Below, in pieces: positions 52,451-61,514 of a DNA stretch of 64,000 bases. The notes under the pieces were generated by a model that saw nothing but the letters and a program-made list of their open reading frames with translations, had not been told where the DNA came from and did no database searches. Source of the DNA: Desulfobacter hydrogenophilus (lineage in GTDB: Bacteria; Desulfobacterota; Desulfobacteria; Desulfobacterales; Desulfobacteraceae). The stretch spans positions 4,156,501 to 4,220,500 of the forward strand of contig NZ_CP036313.1 of the NCBI RefSeq assembly GCF_004319545.1. Direction: 5' to 3'. The position numbers and the translations under genes were made by a program. Positions within the stretch are counted from its first letter, which is position 1, and each line of letters starts with the position of its first letter.

Positions 52451-53685
52451 ATGAATCCCGGCAGACAATCGGTCGCCCGAGGCGGTGCGGCTGCATCACC
52501 CCCCCCATTGGATATTTCCCAAAACGGCCTGGGGGTGGCATTCCCCATCATGGCCGCAGTGTTTTTGTTTTTTACAGTGGTTGGTGCTGCCCTGCCGGTG
52601 CTGCCCCTGCAGGTCCACAACATTCTGGGGTTCGGCCCCTTTGTTGTTGGGATTGTGGCCGGATGCCAGTTTGTGGCGGCCCTGGTGTCCCGGCTGTGGG
52701 CCGGGCGTTTGGCCGATTCAAAGGGGGCCAAGTACGCGGTAAGGTTGGGGCTTTGGATATCCATCGCCGGCGGACTGTGCTACATCGCATCCCTTTTCTT
52801 TGTGGATACGTCCAATGTGTCCGTGGGCTTTCTGCTGGTGGGGAGGACCCTGCTGGGCGGCGCCGAAAGCCTTGTCATAACAGGTTCCATATTATGGGCC
52901 ATTCAACTGGTGGACACGCGTCGATCCGCCAAGATGATCGCATGGGTGGGCATGGCCATGTTTGCAGCCCTGGCCGTGGGAGCACCGGCCGGAAGTTTTG
53001 TGTTTGAAACCTGGTCTTTTTCGGGAATAGCTGTGGCATCCTCAATCATACCGTTTGTGGGCCTGCTCATGGTTGCACCGATTCATTGTGCAAAACCTGA
53101 GACGAGCTTGGAACAATCCGGCTTTGGCTCCGTGTTCAGTGCAGTGTTTTGGCCAGGCGTCGGGTTTGCGCTCAGCGGCATCACCTTTGGCTCCGTGACA
53201 ACCTTTTTAACTCTTTTGTTTTCGGTGAATCACTGGAATCACGGCGCATTGGCGTTTGCGGTGTTTGCGTGCATGCTCATCGTGACCCGGATTTTTTTCG
53301 GGCACCTCCCGGATAGATTCGGCGGAGTAACGGTCTCACTTTATTGCCTTGTTTTCCAGGCAGCAGGTCTTATCATGATAGGCACGACCGCCCATGGCCC
53401 GGTGGCCATGGTAGGGGCGGCTGTTGCCGGTGCGGGATTTGCCCTGGTGTTTCCCGGATTGGGCATTGAGGCGCTGAGACGCGCCCCTGTTGAGCACAGG
53501 GGACTTGCTATGGGGTGTTTGCCTTTCTCGATGTCACCCTGGGATTCGGCAGCCCCGGGCTGGGATTTCTGGCCGGAAAATTCGGGCTTGAATCCGTTTT
53601 TTTAGTCAGTGCCGTCGCAGCAAGTCTTGCAATTTTTATTACGATTTATCTTCGTTGCCGGCGGGGCAGCAGGCTGTTGCATTAA
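52451..53685 (+). pseudogene. MFS transporter (YhhS-like), frameshifted near the C-terminus
   Basis: Twelve-segment major facilitator, with FFTVVGAALPVLPLQVHNIL, the RLWAGRLADSKGAKYAVRLG loop motif and LVGRTLLGGAESLVITGS. The frame closes at 53605 after a meaningless tail. Shifting near 53505-53512 restores YGVFAFLDVTLGFGSPGLGF and LAGKFGLESVFLVSAVAASL to a stop at 53685, completing the last two segments. One base appears lost. It could be a real mutation or an assembly error. With the oxidoreductase it would make an uptake/oxidation pair for a small molecule. Confidence 0.8.
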
Positions 53686-53962
53686 ACTTATTTCACTGCT
53701 TCTGATAGAACAATGGTTCAGATAGTTTTTAGCCAATGAAATCAATTGATTTTAGCTACATAGCCATTTATTTGCAGCTCAACCCACAGATTGAGTTGCA
53801 AATAATTATTTGGCATACCTCAAAAGCTTGATTACAGGACTTTCACTTTGATTTTCAACTATGCTTACGACGCGATCTTTCCTGTTCCCACAACCTTTCC
53901 CGACTGAGTGCCGGGACGGAATAACAAACGGGACGCTATTGCAGATTCCTGCAGCGAACTAT

Positions 53963-54150
53963 ACATCCCTATATATATTGGTAATCCGAGAAAATTAAGG
54001 ATTATCTGGGACAGCAAGGATAAATCAGATCTGCGGGATGCAAGAATCCTTGCAATGGTCTGCCGAGTTGAACCCAGGTTGCTATGGCCAATAAAGCATA
54101 GAGACAGACAAGCTTATGCTGATTTAGGGATTATTAAATTCACTTCGGCC
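53963..54150 (+). pseudogene. IS110-family transposase fragment
   Basis: The frame reads IGNPRKLRIIWDSKDKSDLR, DARILAMVCRVEPRLLWPIK and HRDRQAYADLGIIK. This is the N-terminal DEDD-domain stretch of IS110 transposases, including one conserved Asp (KSDLRDA). Both ends are lost. 53686-53962 contains nothing else recognisable. Confidence 0.75.
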
Positions 54151-54182
54151 ATACTCCCGCATATCTTCGGAAAACAAAAACA

Positions 54183-54300
54183 ATGGAGGCGCTGATTCCC
54201 TGGCTTTATTTAAAAGGAGTATCAACCGGCGATTTTTCCGAAGCATTATCTGTCCTGTCTGGACCCGATGCATCCGGGCTACCCTTAAGTACAGGCATAG
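54183..54300 (+). pseudogene. IS256-family (Mutator) transposase fragment
   Basis: MEALIPWLYLKGVSTGDFSE and ALSVLSGPDASGLPLST match the N-terminal third of IS256-type transposases, where the same block precedes the DDE core. About 40 codons remain, fused to the IS110 fragment. Confidence 0.7.
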
Positions 54301-54365
54301 TCCACACAAAATGTAAGAGTAATCAGGCAACTTACCCAAGCAACGCTAAAAAAGGAGGGGTTACC

Positions 54366-54797
54366 ATGTTTGAAATCAGAAAAAGCTATTGCGGGCTTTG
54401 CCATCCGCGCTGATGCACATTGAAGACGGCAAAATCGTTAAAGTAACGGGAGATCCCGGACATCCGGTCACCCGGGGTGTTATCTGCCAAAGAGGACGGC
54501 TGATGCCGGATCATGTCCACCACCCCAAGCGCCTGAACTATCCCTTGAAACGCAAGGGTGAAAAAGGCGGGGCGCAATGGCAGCGGCTGACCTGGGAACA
54601 GGCCCTGGATGAGGTAGCCGAAAAACTGTCCCGGCTCAAAGAGCATTCCGGAAAGTGAAGAAAAACTGCCCGGCCTTTTTAAAGTGTTTGAATCCAGTGC
54701 CAATATGCTGTGCCCGGACTATCCCGAGGTCTGCAGCCCGGAAACCGGAAGCTGGCCCCATTCTGCATTGCTGTGCAGTATTGAAAAGAAAGCGTGA
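54366..54797 (+). pseudogene. Molybdopterin oxidoreductase, collapsed to its two ends
   Basis: AGGAGGGG precedes ATG 54366. The N-terminus reads FEIRKSYCGLCHPR and then, in another frame, MHIEDGKIVKVTGDPGHPVT, GVICQRGRLMPDHVHHPKRL and TWEQALDEVAEKLSRL. These are the N-terminal [4Fe-4S]/MGD-binding part of molybdopterin oxidoreductases. From 54657 the sequence is EEKLPGLFKVFESSANMLCP with ETGSWPHSALLCSIEKKA, the very C-terminus of the same family. Some 500-600 residues between are deleted. The gene is dead. Confidence 0.75.
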
Positions 54798-54809
54798 GTT
54801 GTAAGGGAT

Positions 54810-54850
54810 TCGACAGGCTCTAAGACCAACGGTTGTCGGGTTTTTTTTTA
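54810..54850 (+). terminator. Terminator after the oxidoreductase remnant
   Basis: TCGACA (54810-54815) pairs with TGTCGG (54834-54839) across an 18-nt loop and is followed by nine T. A weak stem but a strong T-run; it probably served the original oxidoreductase gene. Confidence 0.55.
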
Positions 54851-54898
54851 CGCCAATGGATATATATGCGTTTCCATTGGCGCGCCCACCATAAGTTA

Positions 54899-56323
54899 CT
54901 ATTGAGGCTGAAGACGTAGGCCGTCACCTCCGCCTAATACAGTGTAAAGAGTTATCTGATTTGCCATCTTTGCCAATTGAAGTGATATCAGGCTCTGCTG
55001 CTCTGCGTAGAGAAACCTATGCGCATCAAGCACGCTGAGATAACCGTCTATCCCCAGATTGTAGCGTTCATTCGAGAGGCTGTAGGTCTCGGTTGCCGCG
55101 TCAACGATGGATTCCTGTGCCGCCACCTGCCGGTCTATGGTCCCCCGAACGGCAAGTGCGTCGGCTGTCTCCCTGAAGGCTGTCTGGATGGCTTTCTCAT
55201 ATTCGGCCAGGATGATTTTCCGGTCTGCTTTACTGACCCGGAGGGCTGCCCATACACGGGTATCGAAAATCGGCATGGAGATCCCGGGTGCAAAATTCCA
55301 GGTATCTGATCCGGAACCGAACAGCCCGGAGAGTTCATCACTTGCCGTTCCCATAGAAGCTGTCAGGGAAATACGGGGGAAAAAGGCCGCCCGTGCTGCG
55401 CCGATAAACGCATACGCCCCTTTGAGCCGGTGTTCGGCGGCAACAATATCCGGCCGGTTCAAAAGCGTTTGGGAGGACAGGCCGGCGCAGATTCCGTTAA
55501 CAGGCGGTACACTGCTGAGGTCGTTGGGCAACATGGCTTCGGGCACTTGCGTACCGGCCAGAAGGTTTAATGCATTCAGGTCCTGTGCCGCAAGTTGGAT
55601 ATAACGCTGCACATCCCTTCGCGCGGCATCTGCCTGGGTCTGTGCACGGCGCAGGTCAATCCTGGTCGCCAGCCCTGTCTGATAGTTTGCCAGGATAAGA
55701 TTATAAGAATCCCGCTGGTTCTTAAACGTAAACCGGGTCAGATTAAGACGCTCCCTGTCCGCCGCAAATGTCAGATAGGTTCTGGAAACCTCGGATATCA
55801 GTGCGATCTGTGCGCTGCGGCGGGCCTGCGCTGTGGCCATATATTCCTCCAGAGCCTGATCTTTCAGACTCCGTATCCGTCCGAAGAAATCCATCTCCCA
55901 GGAGACAATTCCCAGATCGGCACTATACTGCTCCACCGTCCCGGGTTCCCCCGGATCGATAAGGTCCTTTGACTGGCCTTGTTTGCTCCCGGCGCCGGAG
56001 GCATCAAGCGCAGGAAACAGTTCAGCCCGCCGGACACCGTACTGCGCACGCGCCTTTTCCACATTTAAGGCGGCGATCCTCAGATCACGGTTATTGTCCA
56101 AGGCCGTTTCAATAATCTTTTTGAGCTTCTGGTCGGTAAAAAAGTCTTGCCAGTTCAACTCCTGGGCTGCCGGTATTCCGGATACGGACTGGGTGTCCCC
56201 GTAGGCTTCGCCCTGGGGCCAGGTATCGGAAATTGGTGTCCGGGGCTGTTGGTATTTGGGTGCCAGGGAACAGCCACCCAGGAAAACAAAGACACCTATA
56301 ACAACCAGTATTTTTCTTATCAT
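54899..56323 (-). CDS. OprM/NodT-type outer-membrane efflux lipoprotein
   Basis: ATG 56323 is taken as start because GAGGAGG lies 10 nt upstream and the protein then begins with a lipoprotein signal (VIGVFVFLGGCSLAPKYQQP, lipidated Cys). It has 474 residues, with two outer-membrane efflux repeats (AARRDVQRYIQLAAQDLNAL; AYAFIGAARAAFFPRISLTA). It forms the trimeric exit channel of a tripartite pump. The start follows the stop of the RND gene by one base, so the three pump genes are one operon, in order adaptor, permease, channel. Confidence 0.92.
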   Translation of the reverse strand: MIRKILVVIGVFVFLGGCSLAPKYQQPRTPISDTWPQGEAYGDTQSVSGIPAAQELNWQDFFTDQKLKKIIETALDNNRDLRIAALNVEKARAQYGVRRAELFPALDASGAGSKQGQSKDLIDPGEPGTVEQYSADLGIVSWEMDFFGRIRSLKDQALEEYMATAQARRSAQIALISEVSRTYLTFAADRERLNLTRFTFKNQRDSYNLILANYQTGLATRIDLRRAQTQADAARRDVQRYIQLAAQDLNALNLLAGTQVPEAMLPNDLSSVPPVNGICAGLSSQTLLNRPDIVAAEHRLKGAYAFIGAARAAFFPRISLTASMGTASDELSGLFGSGSDTWNFAPGISMPIFDTRVWAALRVSKADRKIILAEYEKAIQTAFRETADALAVRGTIDRQVAAQESIVDAATETYSLSNERYNLGIDGYLSVLDAHRFLYAEQQSLISLQLAKMANQITLYTVLGGGDGLRLQPQ

Positions 56324-56324
56324 C

Positions 56325-59300
56325 TCAGCGAACCTCCTCGGACGCGTTAGTATCCATATGCTGTTCGGAAACGAGCTCCTTCTCTTTCTTCCCCTTGAAC
56401 AATCGTGATACCAGGACAAAAAAGATGGGAATAAAAATAAGATCAATGAACGTGGCGGAGAGCATGCCGCCGCAAACGGCCGTGCCAATGGCATTCATTG
56501 CACCGGCGCCGGCGCCGGTGCTCATGGCCAGCGGCAGAACGCCGAAGAAGAATGCCAGAGAGGTCATCATGACCGGCCGGAACCGTGTTTGGGCAGCCCC
56601 AAGCGTTGCATCAATGAGGCTTTCTCCGTGTGTCATGCGCTCCTTGATAAATTGAATGATCAGAATGGCGTTTTTTGTCGAAAGGCCAAGCGTGGTTAAA
56701 AACCCGATCTGGAAGTAAACATCATTGTGCAGTCCGCGCATTGATGTCGCCAGTATTGCGCCGAAGACACCCAAAGGCAGCATCAGCAGGTTGACAAAAG
56801 GAATTGTCCAGCTTTCATACAGGGCTGCCACGCAGAGGAAGATTACGAAAACGGAAAAGGCATAAAGGATTGGTCCCTGGGCTGTTGCTATTCTTTCCTG
56901 ATAGGACAGGCCGGTCCAGTCAAAGCCGATTCCCTGGGGCAACTTTGCAGCCAGTTCCTCCATGATGGACATGGCCTTACCGGAACTTCCCCCCGGCGCA
57001 GGGTCGCCCCAGATGTTGATGGATGGAAAAGCATTGTAACGTTCCAGCTTCGGCGATCCAAACATCCACCGACCGGAGGCAAAGGAGGAGAAGGGGACCA
57101 TCTTACCCTGATTGTTACGCACATAAAGTTTCTCCAGGTCCTTGGGCAGCATGCGATAGGGAGCGTCTGCCTGCACAAAGACGCGTTTAACCCGCCCGGC
57201 CTGAATAAAATCATTGACATAGGCACTGCCGAAGGCCGATGAGATCGTGTTGTGGATGGAACTTATAGGAACCCCCATGGCGCCGGCTTTATTCCAGTCC
57301 ACATCAATCCGGTACTCGGGGACATCTTCCATTCCATTGGGCCGGACCCTGGTCAACCTCGGATCCTGTGCCGCCATGCCGAGAAGCTGGTTCCGTGCCT
57401 CCATCAGTTTTTCGTGTCCCAGGCCACCGCGATCCTGCAGGTGAAAATCGAATCCGCTGGCATTGCCCAGTTCTATGACGGGGGGCGGGGAAAACACGAA
57501 TATCCGGGCTTCAATTATCTGTGACAAGGCTCCCATGGCCCTGCCGATAATTGCCTTAACCTTCAAGTCCGGCCGTTCGCGGCGTTCCCAGTCTTTAAGT
57601 TTGACAAATCCCAGGCCCACGTTCTGGGCTTGGCCGGAAAAGCTGACACCAGCCACTGCCATAAAGGACGCTACGCTCTCTGTTTCGTGTGTAAGCCAAT
57701 AATCCTTTATTTTATCCATGACCTTCTGGGTCTGCTCCACGGTTGAACCCGACGGAAGTATGACTTGAACCATCAGAATTCCCTGGTCTTCATCCGGGAG
57801 ATAAGAGCTGGCCATCCGTTGAAACAGGAACCCCACAGCCCCTATGATCAAAATGTAGATTATCAGGTAGCGCAGTGTTTTTGTAAATGACCGGCTGACG
57901 ATGCCTACATAAAAGCGCCTGACCCTGAGAAAACTATTGTCGAACCACCTGAAAAACGGGCGCAGGAAGAAAACCGCATTGTCTGCGGCATGATGACCTT
58001 GGGGTATCGGTTTAAGAAACGAGGCGCAAAGCACCGGGGTCAGGATCAGGGCCACAACCACCGAAAGCAGCATGGATGCGATGATGGTAACGGAAAACTG
58101 GCGATAAAGAACGCCGGTGGAGCCCTGAAAGAAAGCCATGGGGCCAAAAACAGCCGAGAGCACCAGACCGATGCCGATCAGGGCACTGGTGATCTCGTCC
58201 ATGGACTTGGCCGTGGCCTCCCTTGGCGCAAGCCCTTCCTCGGCCATGATCCGTTCCACGTTTTCCACGACCACAATGGCGTCGTCCACCAGCAAGCCGA
58301 TGGACAGCACCATGGCGAACATGGTCATCATGTTGATGGAAAATCCGAAAAGTCCCAGAACCGCAAAGGTTCCCAGTAACACGACCGGCACCGCAATGGT
58401 TGGGATGAGGGTGGCCCGGATATTACCCATGAAAAGATACATGATGATAAAGACCAGAAAGATGGCCTCGAACAAGGTTTTGACCACCTCGTCAATGGCC
58501 ACCACGGTGAAAGGTGTGGTGTCGTAAGGATAGATCACCTTCATGCCGTGGGGAAAATACCGGCCCATCTCCTTGAGTGTTTCCTTAACGGCATTGGCGG
58601 TTTCCAAGGCATTGGCCCCGGCCGCCTGGCGAATGGCCATGGCAGCGGACGCTTTCCCGTTGTATCTGGCCACAACGTCGTAGCGTTCGGTCCCCAGTTC
58701 CGTGTGGCCGATATCCTTGATGCGGACCACCGACCCGTCGGTGTTGGTGCGGATGGGGATGGCGGCGAACTCTTCCGGGGTCTTAAGCAAATGCTGAACG
58801 ACAATGGATATATTCATCCGTTGCCCCTCCCGGGCAGGCGCCCCGCCGAATTGACCGGCGGAAACCTCGACATTGTAGTCCTGAAGTGCCAGGATAACAT
58901 CTTCTATGGTCAATTGATAATTGGTCAGCTTGTCAGGATCGACCCAGACCCGAATGGCATATTGGGAGCCGAAATTTTCAACTTCGCCCACCCCTCGCAC
59001 CCGGGACAGGACTTTTTCCAGATTGGACTGGGCGTAGTCTCGCAGGTCCAGGCCGTCCATGCTGCCGTCCTCGGAGATCAGACCTACGATCATCAAATAG
59101 TTTCGGGTTGACTTGCTGACCTTGACTCCCTGCCGCTGGACCACATCGGGCAGGCTTGCCATGGCCAGCTGCAGCTTATTCTGCACCTTGGACCAGGCAA
59201 GATCCGGATCGGTCCCCGGGGTGAAGGTCAGCTCAATGCGGGATGCGCCGGATGACGAACTGGTGCCGGAGAAATAGATCATATCGCCCAAACCGGTCAT

Positions 59301-59507
59301 TTTCTGCTCAATGATTTGGGTCACGGTATTTTCAACGGTCTCTGCCGAAGCGCCGGGGAAATATGAATCAATGGCGATGGACGGCGGAGCGATAGAAGGG
59401 TTCTGGGATATTGGCAGGTTGTAGATGGCAAGCAGGCCGACGGTCATAATGATGATGGCGATGACCCAGGCAAAGACAGGCCGATCCAGAAAAAATCGAG
59501 ATAACAT
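56325..59507 (-). CDS. RND efflux permease, HAE1 (AcrB/MexB) family
   Basis: This 1060-residue inner-membrane proton antiporter begins MLSRFFLDRPVFAWVIAIII, the classical HAE1 start. SIGLLVDDAIVVVENVERIM holds the proton-relay Asp pair of TM4. FSGTSSSSGASRIELTFTPG, DEDQGILMVQVILPSGSTVE and GASRIELTF-type porter blocks are intact. Full length for the family. Its start overlaps the adaptor's stop by one base. Drug, solvent or organic acid export is likely; specificity cannot be read. Confidence 0.94.
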   Translation of the reverse strand: MLSRFFLDRPVFAWVIAIIIMTVGLLAIYNLPISQNPSIAPPSIAIDSYFPGASAETVENTVTQIIEQKMTGLGDMIYFSGTSSSSGASRIELTFTPGTDPDLAWSKVQNKLQLAMASLPDVVQRQGVKVSKSTRNYLMIVGLISEDGSMDGLDLRDYAQSNLEKVLSRVRGVGEVENFGSQYAIRVWVDPDKLTNYQLTIEDVILALQDYNVEVSAGQFGGAPAREGQRMNISIVVQHLLKTPEEFAAIPIRTNTDGSVVRIKDIGHTELGTERYDVVARYNGKASAAMAIRQAAGANALETANAVKETLKEMGRYFPHGMKVIYPYDTTPFTVVAIDEVVKTLFEAIFLVFIIMYLFMGNIRATLIPTIAVPVVLLGTFAVLGLFGFSINMMTMFAMVLSIGLLVDDAIVVVENVERIMAEEGLAPREATAKSMDEITSALIGIGLVLSAVFGPMAFFQGSTGVLYRQFSVTIIASMLLSVVVALILTPVLCASFLKPIPQGHHAADNAVFFLRPFFRWFDNSFLRVRRFYVGIVSRSFTKTLRYLIIYILIIGAVGFLFQRMASSYLPDEDQGILMVQVILPSGSTVEQTQKVMDKIKDYWLTHETESVASFMAVAGVSFSGQAQNVGLGFVKLKDWERRERPDLKVKAIIGRAMGALSQIIEARIFVFSPPPVIELGNASGFDFHLQDRGGLGHEKLMEARNQLLGMAAQDPRLTRVRPNGMEDVPEYRIDVDWNKAGAMGVPISSIHNTISSAFGSAYVNDFIQAGRVKRVFVQADAPYRMLPKDLEKLYVRNNQGKMVPFSSFASGRWMFGSPKLERYNAFPSINIWGDPAPGGSSGKAMSIMEELAAKLPQGIGFDWTGLSYQERIATAQGPILYAFSVFVIFLCVAALYESWTIPFVNLLMLPLGVFGAILATSMRGLHNDVYFQIGFLTTLGLSTKNAILIIQFIKERMTHGESLIDATLGAAQTRFRPVMMTSLAFFFGVLPLAMSTGAGAGAMNAIGTAVCGGMLSATFIDLIFIPIFFVLVSRLFKGKKEKELVSEQHMDTNASEEVR

Positions 59508-60850
59508 CAGGCACCCCCATCTTCACGCGGTACGGCCGGTGTGCCGGATTCGGCCTCAGGCCCAGATACGGTTTTTGATTCATTAAAAGGGACTGTATTC
59601 ACCGTTGTTCCGGGCCGCAACATCAGCATCCCCTCGACAATCACCCGGTCCCCGGGGGTAAGGCCTGCCGAGACCAGCCATTTGTCGCCGATGGCACGGT
59701 CAAGGGTGATCATACGCAGTACGACCTTGCTTTCAGCATCGACAATCAACGCAAACGGGTTTCCTTTGTGATCGCGGGACACACATTGCTGGGGAATAAG
59801 GATGGCCTGCGGGTTGACACCTTCATTGATAACCGCACGGACAAACATACCCGGCAGCAGGATTCTGTCCGGATTGGGAAACACCATTCTCAAAATAACG
59901 GAGCCGGTTGTCGGGTCTACGGTCACGTCACTGAATTTCAGACTGCCGTCCTGGGTATAATTTGTGTCGTCTTCCAGGATGAGTTTGACCTCTTCCCGGT
60001 CTGTTCCGTCCTGGTGGAGCCGGCCCTCTTTTATCCGTTGCTTCAGGCGCAGTAATTCAGTGGTGGATTGCGGCACATCCACATAAACGGGGTCAAGCTG
60101 TTGAATGGTGGTCATTGCTGCGGATTGATAGGCGGTTACGATGGCACCCTCCGTTACACCTGACCTGCCGATACGACCGGAAATGGGTGCAGTGACGTTG
60201 GTATACCCCAGATTGATGCGGGCTGTTTTTAACTCGGCCCGGGCCTGGGCAATGGTTGCCTGGGCCACGGCCACGGCTTCACGTCTGCTTTCCACCTGCG
60301 CTTCAGCGGCCTTTAATGTGGATTCGGCTGCCTGGGCCTCGGTCACAGCCTCGTCCCGCTGGATCGTTGAGACGGCTTTTTTATCATGGGCAGTTTCATA
60401 CCGGCCTCGATTTGTTTCGGCAAGTTTCAGAGTGGCCCTGAGCCGGGCCACATCGGCAATGCTTGCTTTCAGCGCCGCGCGCGCCTGGTCGGTGCTTTTA
60501 AGCTTGGCGGAAAGATTTGCATCGGCATTGTCAACGGCTGCCTGAAACGGCGCAGTATCAATATGGTAGAGAACCTGACTGGCCTTGACATCGGCACCTT
60601 CCGTAAAAAGGCGCTTTTGCAATAGACCGCTGACTTGGGGCCGGATTTCCGCAATGCGGTAAGCCGAGGTACGGCCGGGCAGTTCAGTGCTAAGCCTGAT
60701 CTCTCTGGGCTGCACGGTCATGACTGACACTCTGGGAACTGACGTGCCGGTGCCGGGAGGGGCTTGCGGCCCGCAGCCCGCCGCCAGGAAAATCAGCAGC
60801 AAAGCCGGTATCATTGCAGTTATAGAGTCCTTTTGATGGATAGGTTGCAT
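59507..60850 (-). CDS. RND periplasmic adaptor (membrane-fusion) lipoprotein
   Basis: This 447-residue protein has a lipobox (LLLIFLAAGCG). The lipoyl half-motif is ELPGRTSAYRIAEIRPQVSG. An alpha-hairpin follows (KLKSTDQARAALKASIADVA to AEAQVESRREAVAVAQATIA), then NLGYTNVTAPISGRIGRSGV and the beta-barrel. This is the AcrA/MexA type. It is the first pump gene. A 26-bp palindrome lies 33 nt upstream of its ATG. Confidence 0.93.
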   Translation of the reverse strand: MQPIHQKDSITAMIPALLLIFLAAGCGPQAPPGTGTSVPRVSVMTVQPREIRLSTELPGRTSAYRIAEIRPQVSGLLQKRLFTEGADVKASQVLYHIDTAPFQAAVDNADANLSAKLKSTDQARAALKASIADVARLRATLKLAETNRGRYETAHDKKAVSTIQRDEAVTEAQAAESTLKAAEAQVESRREAVAVAQATIAQARAELKTARINLGYTNVTAPISGRIGRSGVTEGAIVTAYQSAAMTTIQQLDPVYVDVPQSTTELLRLKQRIKEGRLHQDGTDREEVKLILEDDTNYTQDGSLKFSDVTVDPTTGSVILRMVFPNPDRILLPGMFVRAVINEGVNPQAILIPQQCVSRDHKGNPFALIVDAESKVVLRMITLDRAIGDKWLVSAGLTPGDRVIVEGMLMLRPGTTVNTVPFNESKTVSGPEAESGTPAVPREDGGA

Positions 60851-60882
60851 GTGTATTGTTTCCTTTTACATAATGGAGTTAA

Positions 60883-60908
60883 TTATCTTAAAAATGTTTT
60901 TAAGATAA
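60883..60908. promoter_or_regulatory. Perfect palindrome between the small gene and the adaptor gene
   Basis: TTATCTTAAAAA (60883-60894), two bases, TTTTTAAGATAA (60897-60908): 12-bp arms, perfect. It is placed 33 nt upstream of the adaptor ATG. It could be an operator for a local repressor, or an AT-rich hairpin modulating expression between the two genes. Confidence 0.65.
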
Positions 60909-60919
60909 TAGATTGCTAT

Positions 60920-61279
60920 CTAATAACTATTTTGATTTTTAGGACCGGTTTTAATTAATTCATCAACGGCCTGGTCATCCCGGGCATCGTAGAGTTTCCA
61001 TACCGTATGATTTACGAGACCTACAGTGCGAAGCATTTCTGCCACATAGGTTGCCAGGACTGATTTCCTATGATCCTCTATTGCCGAATTCTGAAAACAT
61101 ACCGCCCAGTCACTTTCCACATGTTCATTTTTGCAAAGGAAAATAGCACGATGGCGGTTTTCATTTCTCTTGGAAAGTTTGGATATCTCTTTCAAAATGT
61201 CATGGACGGCATGAGTATCACTAATACTGTAAACACGAACTATAATCATCTCTGTCTGGCTTTCGGCTGTTTCCTTCAT
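60920..61279 (-). CDS. Small protein heading the efflux operon, possibly ABM-like
   Basis: This 119-residue protein is not firmly assigned. EMIIVRVYSISDTHAVHDIL and IFLCKNEHVESDWAVCFQNS, with a central beta-alpha-beta look, weakly recall antibiotic-biosynthesis-monooxygenase (ABM) domains. HRKSVLATYVAEMLRTVGLV follows. AGGAGA lies 12 nt before the ATG; an inner ATG at residue 11 is possible. It is the first gene downstream of the sigma-54-type promoter, 69 nt before the pump genes, so a role in pump substrate handling is possible. Confidence 0.65.
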   Translation of the reverse strand: MKETAESQTEMIIVRVYSISDTHAVHDILKEISKLSKRNENRHRAIFLCKNEHVESDWAVCFQNSAIEDHRKSVLATYVAEMLRTVGLVNHTVWKLYDARDDQAVDELIKTGPKNQNSY

Positions 61280-61369
61280 TGTTTATGTGTCTCCTGTAAA
61301 AACCGGTGTGCCCTTTTCATAACCCAACCTTTACTGTTAGTTTCTTCAAATCATAACTATACTTGGGCG

Positions 61370-61387
61370 TTGCCAAATTCATACCAA
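61370..61387 (-). promoter_or_regulatory. Putative sigma-54 (-24/-12) promoter of the efflux operon
   Basis: On the minus strand TTGGTATGAATTTGGCAA has GG and GC separated by exactly ten bases, with 13-14 of 17 consensus positions matched (consensus YTGGCACG-N4-TTGCW). Transcription would start about 80 nt before the small gene. The divergent neighbour is a sigma-54 activator, which supports the call. Confidence 0.6.
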
Positions 61388-61428
61388 TATCGTAATACCC
61401 TGATGATCAGTCCTTTTTTAGGCTATGG

Positions 61429-61483
61429 CACCATATAAGGTATAATTTTATGCCATATATGGTGTTTTGTGGTATAAAACACC
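61429..61483. promoter_or_regulatory. Inverted repeats, likely activator-binding sites
   Basis: CACCATATA (61429-61437) and TATATGGTG (61456-61464) are perfect inverse arms. Overlapping this, GGTGTTTT (61461-61468) and AAAACACC (61476-61483) form a second palindrome. They lie 45-100 bp upstream of the -24 box of the pump promoter and directly before the activator gene, as expected for enhancer sites of a bacterial enhancer-binding protein. Confidence 0.65.
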
Positions 61484-61514
61484 GAATATGGGGCTCTTGT
61501 TAAAGGAGGGATTT

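Noticed and set aside
53500..53515. Programmed frameshift in the MFS gene
   Set aside because: No slippery sequence at the joint; a mutation or sequencing error is simpler.
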